Source: Paraglaciecola algarum
GTDB taxonomy: Bacteria > Pseudomonadota > Gammaproteobacteria > Enterobacterales > Alteromonadaceae
NCBI RefSeq assembly: GCF_021532655.1
Contig: NZ_JAKGAS010000002.1
Coordinates: forward strand, 124,001 to 188,000
Length of the DNA: 64,000 bases
Direction: 5' to 3'
Below are positions 1 through 10,239 of the stretch, in pieces. The number at the start of each line of letters is the position of its first letter. The stretch's first letter is position 1. The notes under the pieces were generated by a model. That model was not told the DNA's origin. It ran no database searches and saw only the letters and a program-made list of their open reading frames with translations. A program made the position numbers and the translations under genes.

Positions 1-1
1 C

Positions 2-118
2 CAACAACTGCTGGTTTATGGCCGAGCTGGCGAAACTTGCGATGCCTGTAAAACCGAGATTAAATCAGTAACCATTGGGCAACGTAATACTTTTTATTGC
101 CCAACTTGCCAGAAATGA
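2..118 (+). CDS. mutM: Formamidopyrimidine-DNA glycosylase, C-terminal fragment
   Basis: Only the last 38 codons are in the window; the gene enters from the left edge and stops with TGA at 116-118. The fragment ends in a zinc finger of the form CDAC...CPTC with the usual QQLLVYGRAGE lead-in, the C-terminal DNA-binding finger of Fpg/MutM. MutM excises oxidised purines such as 8-oxoguanine and nicks the strand. It converges on coaD, and mutM beside coaD is a common gammaproteobacterial arrangement. The catalytic N-terminal proline lies outside the window, so integrity cannot be judged. Confidence 0.9.
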   Translation, partial: QQLLVYGRAGETCDACKTEIKSVTIGQRNTFYCPTCQK

Positions 119-184
119 TTTGTTAGCGATGATTTGTCGGTGTTAACTACTATCTAAAATAGTATTAGTGTTATTTATTTTGCT

Positions 185-682
<498 letters not shown>

Positions 683-764
683 TTATAAGCGTCTAAATTA
701 AGTAATAAATACTAATAAGTGACTTGATGTGGCCACTTTAGCATTTTCTGAATATTCGTCTAAT

Positions 765-1760
765 TTATTTTTTGTAAAGCACAGATCTTGGACTTAACCA
801 AGTTTTGTTTACTAGGGCATGAGTATAATAACTGATGAGGTTTTTAAATAATTGTCGACTGACTTGCGCTTTTGGGTGATTAAAGGCAAGTATTGATAAA
901 AAAGCAATTAAGCCAGTTTTGATTAGAGTCTTAACAGTTAATAACCCTTGAATTACAAATACGTTTTTTTTATTAAAATGTTGTGCAATATAAATATGGC
1001 GAGAAATATACACTTCACTCTTGGTTAATGCTGACGTCACTGGGTTAATTCGAGAGCTACCACCATGGTTATGTATAATGGCGACATTTTGTAACAGTGC
1101 AATTTTTCCATCTGAGTTTGCCGCGCGTTTACACAAGTCGACATCCTCACTGTACATCCAATAGCTTTCATTCCATCCATTTAATTTTTTATAAGCTTTG
1201 CTGCGCATGAAGATAACAGAGCCAGATACCCATTCAGGATAAACGACTTCTTTATCTAGGGCGAAATTTTGCTTCAACTGACTACGAATACAAAACCTAT
1301 GAGCGGCTTTTCCAATACCTGTTAGTGTATACCAACGGGGTAAGAAGCGTTCGACCCTCTCAGCTTTGCCCTTGGCGGACAGTTTTTGGGTGGCAATAAT
1401 CGAAAAAGCTGGCAGTTTGTTTAATCCATCAATCAAATAAGAAAATAATTGAGTAGGCACTTCAGTATCTGGGTTTAGAAAAAATAAATATTCGCTATTG
1501 GATGCCTTTGCTCCGGTATTACAGCCATGAGCAAAACCATGATTTCCACTATTTAAGATAAAATTTATACTAGGGTATTGTGCTGCAAAAGCATCTAGTT
1601 TTTCGTCGTCAGAACAATTGTCGACCACAATTATTTCTAGCTTAATATTGTCAGTGTTGGTTTTAAGTAAAGAATCAAGGCAGGCTGCCAATTTATCCCA
1701 ACTGCGATAATTAACAATGACTACTGAAACGGAAGTTGACTGATGTTGAGATAATGCCAA
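765..1760 (-). CDS. Glycosyltransferase family 2 protein
   Basis: A 331-aa GT2 (GT-A fold) enzyme. The fold starts at once with SVVIVNYR (about residues 12-19), followed by VVDNCSDD (about 45-52) and FFLNPDTEVP, the DxD-like nucleotide-sugar site. A hydrophobic segment near 270-290 may tether it to the membrane. The family resembles WbbL-type rhamnosyltransferases, but the sugar cannot be read from sequence. The start is TTG: the catalytic fold begins about 11 residues in, no suitable ATG is available, and AGAGG lies a few bases upstream. It is divergent from the Wzi-like gene and probably acts in LPS or surface polysaccharide synthesis. Confidence 0.88.
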   Translation of the reverse strand: MALSQHQSTSVSVVIVNYRSWDKLAACLDSLLKTNTDNIKLEIIVVDNCSDDEKLDAFAAQYPSINFILNSGNHGFAHGCNTGAKASNSEYLFFLNPDTEVPTQLFSYLIDGLNKLPAFSIIATQKLSAKGKAERVERFLPRWYTLTGIGKAAHRFCIRSQLKQNFALDKEVVYPEWVSGSVIFMRSKAYKKLNGWNESYWMYSEDVDLCKRAANSDGKIALLQNVAIIHNHGGSSRINPVTSALTKSEVYISRHIYIAQHFNKKNVFVIQGLLTVKTLIKTGLIAFLSILAFNHPKAQVSRQLFKNLISYYTHALVNKTWLSPRSVLYKK

Positions 1761-1787
1761 AAATAACCTCTAATAATGCTAGTTTTT

Positions 1788-1802
1788 GGTCGAGGTTCGA
1801 CC
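1788..1802. promoter_or_regulatory. Short inverted repeat between divergent genes
   Basis: GGTCGA and TCGACC flank a 3-nt spacer in the gap between the GT2 gene (minus) and the Wzi-like gene (plus). There is no T-run consistent with termination and both genes start away from it, so an operator is conceivable. Nothing else supports this. Confidence 0.2.
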
Positions 1803-1932
1803 TGAGCTTGTTACAAAATACCCCACAATTAGATTAATTTCTATTTATTGCCGTAATGCATTTAGCCTTTCGTAAAATTATTACGTATCATACTGTTTTC
1901 TTTAAAGTGTCTTGTTTTCTCTTCTCGCCACG

Positions 1933-3432
1933 ATGTATTTTGGGAGCAAAAATTTGTTAAAGTCGTTTTTGATTTGCATTTTATCAATAGGCATTAGTTG
2001 GTCAAATCAAAGTATTTCTTCTCCTTGGATTGGCACCTTAGAGCCACAGTTGCATAAAGATCTTCAAACTTTAAGTGAATGGGGAGTGATAGATGCCGCA
2101 GTGACTAGTTTTCCTGTACCTTGGAAAGGCATTGCTCAACAATTAGAAAAAGTTAACGCCGAACAACTACCGGCTATTCCATTTACCGCAGCAAAGCGTT
2201 TAAAACACTATTTACAAGTACATAAAACTCAAAAAGGTCAGTCGATAATAAGTTTATATGGTGCTAGCGATGATAGCCGCTTCACTGATTTTTCTGGATT
2301 ACAGGCACAAAAAGTACAGTTCAATATAACCAAAGAGTTTTACCTAGGACGCTGGGCCGGACAAGTTTCTGCTAACTATGAGCGTGGTGGCAAAAAACAC
2401 TTTGACGAAAGTTTTATTGCCTATCAGTTTGGTGACTGGAATTTACGTTTAGGTAGCATGAGTCAATGGTGGGGGCCAGCACAATCAGGTAGCTTAATAT
2501 TAACTAATAATGCTCGTCCTATTCCTTCGCTAGCGTTGTCACGTTCAGAAGCAATTCGTTCTGAACACTATCTTCTTAAACATTTAGGCCCTTGGTTTTT
2601 TACTATGCAAGTAGGTCAGTTAGAATCAGAACGAGCGGTACCGGATACAAAAATATGGAGTACACGCTTTAATTTTAAACCTATATCTGGTTTAGAAATT
2701 GGCCTGTCTTGGAATGCCATGTGGGGTGGAAAAGGGCGAGGTAATTCACTCTCTGACTTTATTAATGTGATCACCTTTGATACTGAATGTTTAAACGGGC
2801 AAGAAAGTTGCGTTGAAACTTTTGAATCTCCAATCGGTAATCATCACGCTGGTATAGATTTCATCTATACCAGCCAGCTTTTCGACCGACCTATTAGCTT
2901 TTACGGGCAAAGAATTGGTGAAGACAAACAAGAATATTTTAACGTTACCGACAACGCTAATTTGTTTGGCATATCCAGTTACTTCTGGGGCAGCAAAGTA
3001 TATTTAGAAAGCAGTGACACCAATGTTGCTTGTTCGAATCAAGGTTTACCCAGTAATAATTGTTATTACGAGCATGGCACTTACACCAGTGGTTATCGTT
3101 TTTATAATCGAGCTATCGGTAGTACTTTTGATAGCGATGCAAAAACATTGACCTTAGGCATAAATAAACAGTATAGCGATGGCGACTTGTTTGAAGTCAT
3201 GATTAACCATTTAGAACTCAACCAAGATAAACAATCTCCCTCACCTGTTTTACAAGGCATTAGTGAAGACTTGCTCAGGTTATCGGGGTTTTATCAAACG
3301 CAATTTGGTGACTGGTTGTTGAAGGTGGGGGGAAATATCGAACATGGTGATATATCTAATGACTCAGACATTAATGCTAAATCAGAAACCAATAGCCTCA
3401 TATACACCGAAATTAAATACCGTTTGCACTAG
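1933..3432 (+). CDS. Wzi-like capsule assembly outer-membrane protein
   Basis: About 499 aa. An N-terminal hydrophobic segment (LKSFLICILSIGISW) acts as signal peptide. The mature start, SPWIGTLEPQLHKDLQTLSEWGVI, matches the Caps_assemb_Wzi family, and the rest is rich in alternating aromatic strands expected of a beta-barrel. Wzi in E. coli is a surface lectin that anchors group 1 capsule; related proteins occur in many exopolysaccharide producers. An in-frame TTG lies 21 bases upstream at 1912, but ATG at 1933 gives a normal signal peptide; neither has a clear ribosome site. No wza/wzb/wzc genes are in the window, so the polysaccharide served is unknown. Confidence 0.85.
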   Translation: MYFGSKNLLKSFLICILSIGISWSNQSISSPWIGTLEPQLHKDLQTLSEWGVIDAAVTSFPVPWKGIAQQLEKVNAEQLPAIPFTAAKRLKHYLQVHKTQKGQSIISLYGASDDSRFTDFSGLQAQKVQFNITKEFYLGRWAGQVSANYERGGKKHFDESFIAYQFGDWNLRLGSMSQWWGPAQSGSLILTNNARPIPSLALSRSEAIRSEHYLLKHLGPWFFTMQVGQLESERAVPDTKIWSTRFNFKPISGLEIGLSWNAMWGGKGRGNSLSDFINVITFDTECLNGQESCVETFESPIGNHHAGIDFIYTSQLFDRPISFYGQRIGEDKQEYFNVTDNANLFGISSYFWGSKVYLESSDTNVACSNQGLPSNNCYYEHGTYTSGYRFYNRAIGSTFDSDAKTLTLGINKQYSDGDLFEVMINHLELNQDKQSPSPVLQGISEDLLRLSGFYQTQFGDWLLKVGGNIEHGDISNDSDINAKSETNSLIYTEIKYRLH

Positions 3433-3455
3433 CCATATTTAGCATTACCTAAAAG

Positions 3456-4169
3456 TCAGATTGATTGGTAACCCAACATCAGCTTTATCCAGTCGCTTTC
3501 TTGCCACTGAATATTTTTTAGTCTTTTTTCTTTTTCAAAAGAGCGATGTAAGCGACTTAAATTTTCTTGTTGCCAGTCTGTACCTTGCTTGACGTAACAT
3601 TTATCAAAGTCGATTAACCATACTTTGTTTTGGCTATCTAACATAATATTGTGAATATTTAGGTCGTGATGATAAATATTCTGTTGGTGAAACTGGGCTA
3701 TGGTTTTACCAATATCCTGCCATATTTTTTCAGATATCTTGTCAGTTAATAAAATATTGAAAACATCTATGGCTTGTTTGATTTTAGCCAAAATAATATC
3801 TGCTCGGTATAATAAGCCTGTTTTTGTGATTTGTGCTGCTACAGGTTTAGGGCAAGCTAGACCAAGCTCTAACATGTGTTGTAATAGCTTAAATTCTTGC
3901 CAAGCACGTGTGTTATTTAATCCATTAAATACATATTGATCATGAATAATTTTACCGATTAAGCCGCCTCTTAAATAATGGCGTAATACGTATTCTTGCT
4001 TGTTATGTTGAAAAAAGTAAGTGGTGCCTCTCCCTTTTGCTTCACCTAACACTTTACTTTGTGAATGCCAAAAAGATCCATTAAATATGTCAGGCTCAGG
4101 ATGAGTAAAATGTTCCGGATCAAACAGGATAGTTTGTGGGCCAAAAGTTTTTTCCTGCATGTTTGCCAT
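3456..4169 (-). CDS. kdkA: 3-deoxy-D-manno-octulosonic acid kinase
   Basis: A 237-aa kinase-fold protein. KdkA phosphorylates Kdo in the LPS inner core at position 4 using ATP, at the cytoplasmic face. Visible motifs are the catalytic loop HHDLNIHNIM (about 166-175) and the metal-binding IDFDK (about 186-190), with YVLRHYLRGG carrying the N-lobe. It converges with the Wzi-like gene (23-bp gap) and is divergent from a GT4 glycosyltransferase. Phosphorylated single-Kdo cores occur in Haemophilus and Vibrio, so this hints at the core structure here. Confidence 0.93.
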   Translation of the reverse strand: MANMQEKTFGPQTILFDPEHFTHPEPDIFNGSFWHSQSKVLGEAKGRGTTYFFQHNKQEYVLRHYLRGGLIGKIIHDQYVFNGLNNTRAWQEFKLLQHMLELGLACPKPVAAQITKTGLLYRADIILAKIKQAIDVFNILLTDKISEKIWQDIGKTIAQFHQQNIYHHDLNIHNIMLDSQNKVWLIDFDKCYVKQGTDWQQENLSRLHRSFEKEKRLKNIQWQESDWIKLMLGYQSI

Positions 4170-4275
4170 GATATAATTTCAAAAATAAAAGATGAGCGAT
4201 ATTGTAAAGTATTCCGTAATAATTGCAGAATAATACTTTCTCCCTTCAGCTACTTACCATTTTGTTAGGCGAATA

Positions 4276-5352
4276 ATGACCACAAACACCGACTCACACA
4301 CTCAGCCTGAAGAAGTTGAACTCATTATAGGTAACTCCAACTCTAATTTCTCAGGTGTGACTTCGACTATGCTGCAAGTCATGTCTCACCAAAAAAAGTT
4401 AATCAACTTACGCATTATGGGTAAACACTATGTGCCTGAACCTGGCTTAGTTATTAGCTTTTGGCATACAGTCAAACTATGTCGAAAACCCCTAAGTAAC
4501 GGTAAATGGAGAATCTTTCATGCCCGTCGGGTCGATGAAATGATTCAAGGGGTGATCTTAAAGTATGTATTCGGTGCAAAAATTAAATTGGTGTTTAGCT
4601 CAGCTGCACAACGTAAACGTTCTGGTTCTACCAAGTGGTTAACTGAAAAAATGGATGCAGTGATAGCCGTTAGCCAGCGCTCCGCATCTTTTTTACATAA
4701 ACCACCTACTATGGTGAACCCACACGGGGTGCAAATCGATAATTATCGCCCAGCACCAGACAAACAAGCCGCGTGGCAAGCTTTAGGTTATGGTGGCAAA
4801 TCCGGCATTGGTATTTTAGGTCGCGTGCGTAAACAAAAAGGGGTGCATTTGTTTGTAGAAGCTTGTATTCAAGTATTACCTGAGTTACCCGAGGTGAATG
4901 CCGTTGTTGTTGGCGCTATTTCTTCGAGTAACCAAGATTTTGTTGACGGCCTAAAAGATAAAATTAAACAAGCTGGATTAGAAGGCAGAATTACGTTTAC
5001 TGGCGAATTACCTTTTGAGCAAATTCCCCCTATTTTTAGTGCGTTGTCTATGGTCAGTGCATTGAGCGATAACGAAGGTTTTGGTTTAACTGTGCTTGAG
5101 GCTATGAGTTGTGGCGCAGCAGTGCTTGCTACCCAAGCTGGAGCTTGGGAAGAAATTATTCGCCAAGGCAAAGATGGATATGTAGTACCAGTAAATGATC
5201 AAAAGGCTGTTACCGAAAAAATGCAGCTGATGTTATCGGATACAGAAAAGCTCGCCGAAATGGGCGTGACGGGACAAAAACGAGTAGAAGAAAACTATCG
5301 AGTTGAAATCGAAGCAAAAAATTTAGTCGATTTTTTCAGAACTTTGCAATAA
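4276..5352 (+). CDS. Glycosyltransferase family 4 (probable LPS core)
   Basis: A 358-aa GT-B enzyme. The C-terminal Rossmann domain begins near GILGRVRKQKGVHLFVEA (about 178-195), and the EGFGLTVLEAMSCG motif (about 274-287) is the E-x7-E donor-binding signature of GT4. Start is ATG with TAGGCG about 7 bases upstream. Its position next to Kdo kinase suggests a sugar transfer in LPS core synthesis, but donor and acceptor are not readable. It is followed by a WD40 lipoprotein gene 50 bp on. Confidence 0.88.
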   Translation: MTTNTDSHTQPEEVELIIGNSNSNFSGVTSTMLQVMSHQKKLINLRIMGKHYVPEPGLVISFWHTVKLCRKPLSNGKWRIFHARRVDEMIQGVILKYVFGAKIKLVFSSAAQRKRSGSTKWLTEKMDAVIAVSQRSASFLHKPPTMVNPHGVQIDNYRPAPDKQAAWQALGYGGKSGIGILGRVRKQKGVHLFVEACIQVLPELPEVNAVVVGAISSSNQDFVDGLKDKIKQAGLEGRITFTGELPFEQIPPIFSALSMVSALSDNEGFGLTVLEAMSCGAAVLATQAGAWEEIIRQGKDGYVVPVNDQKAVTEKMQLMLSDTEKLAEMGVTGQKRVEENYRVEIEAKNLVDFFRTLQ

Positions 5353-5402
5353 TGGTTAATACTAAATGTTACAAGTTGCCATCTTAACTTAGGCGAAGTC
5401 CA

Positions 5403-6386
5403 TTGAAGCGAATATTTTTAAAATCCTGTTTTGCGTGTTTGCTACTGCTTCAGTTAACCAGCTGCACAGAACCAAGTGATAAACCCAAAGCTAGCTACCA
5501 ACAAGTAGACGAGATTGCTGATGCAGCAAATATTTCGGCAGATGCGTCGATCAGTGTGATATCCAATATTAAAAGTGGTATTCAGGTTTGGGATCTTCAG
5601 TCCAATACTCAAAAATTCGCTTGGAATAACCAAGAAGATGCGATTAATACAGTCACTAACATTCATATTGCTGCTGATAATAGTTACGTTGTGACCTCCA
5701 GTCGTGAAACATTTACCCTGTGGAATTTGTTAGAAGGAGAGCCTGAAGGGTATTGGCGTATAGATGAAGCCAGTATTCGCGATGTAGCTGTGTCTAGTTT
5801 GGGTCGTGGTATTTTAGTGGGTCGCAGTAATGGTAAGGTGATGTTTTTTGAGCCTAATACTACTCGACGCTTAGAGTTTTTAGGCCATCAAGAAAAGGTC
5901 AATAGTGTAGATATCTCACCAAATGGCTTTTATGCCCTGACAGGTAGTAACGATTATGTGGCTTATTTGTGGGATACACGCAGTGGTCAAGTGATCCATA
6001 AGTTTGAACATTCTAGTCGTGTGACTAAAGTCAGTTTGGACGATCAAGGTCGTTATGCCTTTACTGCTGATAGTAAAAGAGACGCAAAAATTTGGGACCT
6101 AACCACAGGGCAAGAAGTAAGTAATCTACAATATTTGGCTCGTCAGCGAATATTTACTACTGCGAGTTTTTCACCAGACGGAAAATATCTATTAACCGGC
6201 TCTCCAGCGAAACGCATGAATTTATGGGATGTCACCACCGGCAAAGAATTAAAAGAGTGGTATGTTTCTCCCCGAGAAAACAGCCAGCCACCCACGGCAG
6301 TGGTTTACTCAGTCGCTTTTATCAATAATCAACAAATCTTATCTGCTAGCAGTAGTGGCTTAGTAGAAAAATGGGACGTTAAATAA
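5403..6386 (+). CDS. WD40-repeat lipoprotein
   Basis: A 327-aa predicted lipoprotein. The signal peptide ends in the lipobox LTSC (Cys about 21). At least five WD40-type blades follow, seen as repeated spacing of DxxWDxxxG elements such as VQVWDLQS, AYLWDTRSG, AKIWDLTTG, MNLWDVTTG and a final VEKWDVK. The fold suggests a beta-propeller scaffold at the outer or inner membrane; no enzyme motif is seen. Start is TTG with TAGGCG upstream. The stop lies 2 bp before slyX, so the two are probably co-transcribed. Its function is unknown. Confidence 0.85.
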   Translation: MKRIFLKSCFACLLLLQLTSCTEPSDKPKASYQQVDEIADAANISADASISVISNIKSGIQVWDLQSNTQKFAWNNQEDAINTVTNIHIAADNSYVVTSSRETFTLWNLLEGEPEGYWRIDEASIRDVAVSSLGRGILVGRSNGKVMFFEPNTTRRLEFLGHQEKVNSVDISPNGFYALTGSNDYVAYLWDTRSGQVIHKFEHSSRVTKVSLDDQGRYAFTADSKRDAKIWDLTTGQEVSNLQYLARQRIFTTASFSPDGKYLLTGSPAKRMNLWDVTTGKELKEWYVSPRENSQPPTAVVYSVAFINNQQILSASSSGLVEKWDVK

Positions 6387-6388
6387 AC

Positions 6389-6601
6389 ATGAACACAGTA
6401 GAAGACAATATTGAGCAGCTACAAATGAAAGTAGCGTTCCAAGAAGACACCATAGAAAGTTTGAATCAAGCATTGATCGAACAACAAAAACAAATCGACG
6501 ACCTTCAATTCAGCTTTAAAAAGTTAGCTGCCAAAGTCAGCTCCATCGAGCCAAGTAACATGGCCTCTGAAAAAGAAGAAATGCCACCTCCCCATTATTG
6601 A
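6389..6601 (+). CDS. slyX: SlyX family protein
   Basis: A 70-aa acidic coiled-coil protein with heptad-like spacing (LQMKVAFQEDTIESLNQALIEQQKQ is almost all helix) and the characteristic PPPHY C-terminus of SlyX. The molecular role is unknown; in enterobacteria it lies near slyD and fkpA. Here it is directly downstream of the WD40 lipoprotein and convergent with dnaB. Confidence 0.93.
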   Translation: MNTVEDNIEQLQMKVAFQEDTIESLNQALIEQQKQIDDLQFSFKKLAAKVSSIEPSNMASEKEEMPPPHY

Positions 6602-6649
6602 TAAATATTACTGATAAATTAAATCTTTATTGGCTGGATCGTCAGTAAT

Positions 6650-8047
6650 TTAATATTCATCATCTAAAGGAGGACCGGCGTAGTTATCAAAGCGTGAGAA
6701 CTGGCCTTGGAAGGTAAGCCTTGAAGTACCGATTGGACCGTTACGCTGTTTACCGATGATAATTTCGGCGACACCTTTCTCAGTACTTTGTTCGTTATAT
6801 ACTTCATCTCGATAGATAAACATAATCAAATCGGCATCTTGCTCGATTGAACCTGATTCACGTAAGTCGGAGTTGATTGGTCGTTTATCGCTTCTTTGCT
6901 CCAAACTACGGTTTAGCTGTGAAAGAGCGACAACTGGCACTTCTAACTCTTTAGCCAGTGATTTTAGTGAGCGTGATATTTCAGCAATTTCCAAGGTACG
7001 GTTATCGCTTAATCCTGGCACTTGCATCAGCTGTAAATAATCGATCATGATTAAACTGATACCACCTTTATCACGAGCGAGTTTTCTGGCGCGAGTTCTG
7101 ACTTCCATGGGCGTTAAGCCTGATGAGTCATCAATAAACAAGTTGTCTTTGTCTTTTAGCATGGCCATGGTATTTGACATTCTGGCCCAGTCTTCATCGT
7201 CTAATTGTGCGGTACGTACATTGGTTTGATCCACTCGGCTAAGTGATGCCAACATACGCATCATGATTTGTTCGGCGGGCATCTCTAAACTAAATACCAG
7301 TACCGGTTTTTCTTCCAATAACATGGCGTTTTCACACAAGTTCATGGCGAAAGTGGTTTTACCCATGGATGGACGAGCGGCTAAAATGATTAAATCTGAA
7401 GGTTGTAGACCACTGGTTTTCTTATCTAAATCTGTGTAACCCGTTGATACACCTGTGACTTCTTTATTGTTTTTAACCAACTCTTCTAAACGATCGATGG
7501 TTTTGGTCAGTACAGATTCAACATTTTTAGGGCCTTCATTTGCCCCAGTTCTTTTTTCAGCAATTTCGAATACTTTACTTTCAGCCATATCCAAAATTTC
7601 GCCGCTGTTGCGACCTTCTGGATTATATCCGGTATCGGCTATTTCATGGGCAACACCAATTAACTCTCGGGTTATTGCACGTTCTTTAATGATTTGCGCA
7701 TAAGCTGAAACGTTTGCTGAGCTGGGAGTATTACGGGCCAATTCACCCAAATACGCAAAACCACCTGCGGACTCTAATTCGTCTAAATTTTCTAGATCTT
7801 CAGATACAGTAATTAAATCAATGGGTTCATTTTTTGAAAGTAAACGAACGATGGCGCGATAGATAATTTGGTGTGAATGATTATAAAAATCATCCTCTAC
7901 AACAATTTCAGCGACCTTGTCCCAAGAGTCAGGCGCAATTAGCATGCTGCCTAAAACAGACTGCTCGGCCTCTATTGAGTGGGGTGGGACTTTAAGTTTT
8001 TCAACTTTATCGTCTTTCTTTTTGCGGGGTACGACTTCTACTGGCAT
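6650..8047 (-). CDS. dnaB: Replicative DNA helicase DnaB
   Basis: A 465-aa protein of normal length. DnaB is the hexameric 5'-3' helicase of the replication fork. The N-terminal domain begins PPHSIEAEQSVLGSML. The RecA-like core has Walker A AARPSMGKTTFA (about 229-240), Walker B LIMIDYLQLM, and SQLNRSLEQR near the arginine finger region, ending in GPIGTSRLTFQGQFSRF. There is no sign of an intein. It converges on slyX and lies downstream of recQ on the same strand. Confidence 0.98.
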   Translation of the reverse strand: MPVEVVPRKKKDDKVEKLKVPPHSIEAEQSVLGSMLIAPDSWDKVAEIVVEDDFYNHSHQIIYRAIVRLLSKNEPIDLITVSEDLENLDELESAGGFAYLGELARNTPSSANVSAYAQIIKERAITRELIGVAHEIADTGYNPEGRNSGEILDMAESKVFEIAEKRTGANEGPKNVESVLTKTIDRLEELVKNNKEVTGVSTGYTDLDKKTSGLQPSDLIILAARPSMGKTTFAMNLCENAMLLEEKPVLVFSLEMPAEQIMMRMLASLSRVDQTNVRTAQLDDEDWARMSNTMAMLKDKDNLFIDDSSGLTPMEVRTRARKLARDKGGISLIMIDYLQLMQVPGLSDNRTLEIAEISRSLKSLAKELEVPVVALSQLNRSLEQRSDKRPINSDLRESGSIEQDADLIMFIYRDEVYNEQSTEKGVAEIIIGKQRNGPIGTSRLTFQGQFSRFDNYAGPPLDDEY

Positions 8048-8122
8048 CGGATACTAATTTCAAAAAAACACATCAAATATTTAAAACAGATATTAACGTA
8101 AAGCTAGGCTAATGGGTAAAGA

Positions 8123-9943
8123 TTAATTATTCATATGCCGACTAATTACTTCAATAAATCGTTCTCCATATCGTTCTAATTTGGCTTGACCCACGCCATG
8201 AATATCTAAAAATTCAAATGAGGATTCTGGGCATTTATCCGCCATATCAGCCAGTGTCGCGTCACTAAATACCACAAAAGGAGGGACATCATCTTGCTCA
8301 GCAATAGATTTTCTAAGGTGTTTAAGTTTGGCAAATAAAGCGCGATCATAGTTTTCAGTTTGAAACTTGGCTTTTTTACCTAAGCTAACACTTAATCTAG
8401 GTACTGCTAGTTGCAAGCTTTGTTGGCTTTTTAATATTGGCCGAGCTTCTTCGGTGAGTTTTAATACTGCGTTTAAGGTGATATCAACTCTCAGCAAACC
8501 TCTATGGATCAACTGGTTGATAATATTGTGCCAATATTCATCTGATTGATCTTTACCAATACCGAAGGTGGATAATAGCTCATGTTGATTTTCAAAAATG
8601 CGTTTGAGTTGTTTACCTCTTAACACATCAATTAAATACTGACTGGCTACTGATTGTTGCAAACGAAACACACAAGACAAGACCTTTTGTGCGTCAACTG
8701 TGCCATCAAATGCTTTAGGCGGATCCAGGCAAATATCGCAGTTTCCGCAATGGCCAGCTGAATATTCAGCAAAATAGTTAAGTAGTATTTGCCTACGACA
8801 GGTTTGCGCTTCACCAAAGGCTTCCATAGCGGCAAACTTTTGGAGTTCTACTGCATTTCGTTCTGGATTTTCGCCTGTAGAAATCCATTGGCGAATGCGT
8901 GCCGCGTCTTTTTCATCAAATAGTAATAATGCTTCTGCTGGCATGCCATCGCGGCCTGCTCGGCCAATTTCCTGATAATAAGATTCTATGCTCCGAGGCA
9001 AGTCGAAATGCACCACAAATCGAACATTTGATTTATCTATACCCATACCAAAAGCGACAGTTGCTACTATTACGTCTATTTTATCTTGAATAAAATCTCG
9101 CTGTATTTTGTCGCGTATTTTACCTTCAAGGCCCGCGTGATAACCGGCACAATTCACTCCTTGTTTAGCTAATGCTATGGCTAAATCATCGACTTTTCGG
9201 CGGCTATTGCAATAAATAATGCCACTACTACCTTCTTGTTGTTTAACAAAACTAATGGCTTGGTCGGTGGCTTTATATTTAGTGACTTGGTTATATCGAA
9301 TATTTGGTCTATCAAAACTACCTTTAAATACAAAAGGTTGAACTAGCTGTAATTGATGAGCTATATCGGCTCTAGTGGCCAAGTCGGCAGTGGCAGTTAA
9401 GCCCATCATAGGTACATTAGGAAACGTTTGTTTTAATTGTCCAAGCAAGCGATAGTCTTTTCTAAAATCGTGGCCCCAATGGGACACACAGTGAGCTTCA
9501 TCAACGGCAATTAAGCTTATCTCTAAAGACTGTAAACGGGCTACAAAATCTAATTGCATTAAGCGTTCTGGGGCAACATAGATAAGTTTGTAAACCCCGT
9601 CTTGCATACCTTTAAACACGTTAAATATTGCTTCAGGGGATAAATTTGAATTGATAAAGGCTGCTTTTACCCCACTTGTTTGCAGGGCATCGACTTGATC
9701 TTTCATTAACGAAATGAGCGGTGAAACAACAATACTCAACCCCGGCAATAATAGTGCTGGAATTTGATAACACAAAGACTTACCACCGCCTGTTGGCATT
9801 AATACCAAAGCATCTTGTCCAGCTAATACTTTTGTAATGACTTGCTGCTGCCCTTCTCTAAATTGATCATAACCAAAGGTGTTTTTTAGTATTTCACTGG
9901 CTTGATGTAATAGTGTAGAAGAATGTGATGGGGATTCAGACAA
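8123..9943 (-). CDS. recQ: ATP-dependent DNA helicase RecQ
   Basis: A 606-aa 3'-5' superfamily 2 helicase for recombination and fork repair. Walker [11 protein letters not shown] lies at about 49-58, the DEAH box at 148-151 followed by [10 protein letters not shown], the zinc-binding cysteines CRRQILL...CGNCDIC near 380-402, the winged-helix RQC domain, and an HRDC domain at the C-terminus ([14 protein letters not shown]). The first possible start in frame is TTG at 9943, since an in-frame stop lies shortly upstream; no good ribosome site is visible. Confidence 0.97.
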   Translation of the reverse strand: MSESPSHSSTLLHQASEILKNTFGYDQFREGQQQVITKVLAGQDALVLMPTGGGKSLCYQIPALLLPGLSIVVSPLISLMKDQVDALQTSGVKAAFINSNLSPEAIFNVFKGMQDGVYKLIYVAPERLMQLDFVARLQSLEISLIAVDEAHCVSHWGHDFRKDYRLLGQLKQTFPNVPMMGLTATADLATRADIAHQLQLVQPFVFKGSFDRPNIRYNQVTKYKATDQAISFVKQQEGSSGIIYCNSRRKVDDLAIALAKQGVNCAGYHAGLEGKIRDKIQRDFIQDKIDVIVATVAFGMGIDKSNVRFVVHFDLPRSIESYYQEIGRAGRDGMPAEALLLFDEKDAARIRQWISTGENPERNAVELQKFAAMEAFGEAQTCRRQILLNYFAEYSAGHCGNCDICLDPPKAFDGTVDAQKVLSCVFRLQQSVASQYLIDVLRGKQLKRIFENQHELLSTFGIGKDQSDEYWHNIINQLIHRGLLRVDITLNAVLKLTEEARPILKSQQSLQLAVPRLSVSLGKKAKFQTENYDRALFAKLKHLRKSIAEQDDVPPFVVFSDATLADMADKCPESSFEFLDIHGVGQAKLERYGERFIEVISRHMNN

Positions 9944-10239
9944 AAGCGACTCAGATACAAAAACAAAGGGTAAGTTTACTTGGTTTTAGTATAAGGTTCA
10001 CTGATAATTTCTTCGGTTTAGGACTTTGCAAAGTATATGCGATTAAAGTAAAGGCTTATCAAAACCGATATAGTAAAAAATAGATTTAATTTGGCTCGTT
10101 ATGCTCATTAGGTTTAATAATTGAATTTATTGTTGTTTAATATTTAAACGAAACTCATGTATGCTTTATAAGGTATTCTCATTAACATTGACTTGCTCCT
10201 TTGCAATGGTAGTTGCTGGATGTATTTATCAAGGACGTT

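Noticed and set aside
119..184. Terminator between mutM and coaD
   Set aside because: Only a weak 6-bp A-T stem (TACTAT/ATAGTA) is visible, without a clean T-run.
6602..6649. Terminator between slyX and dnaB
   Set aside because: ATTACTGA and TCAGTAAT can pair, but the loop is about 27 nt and there is no T-run.
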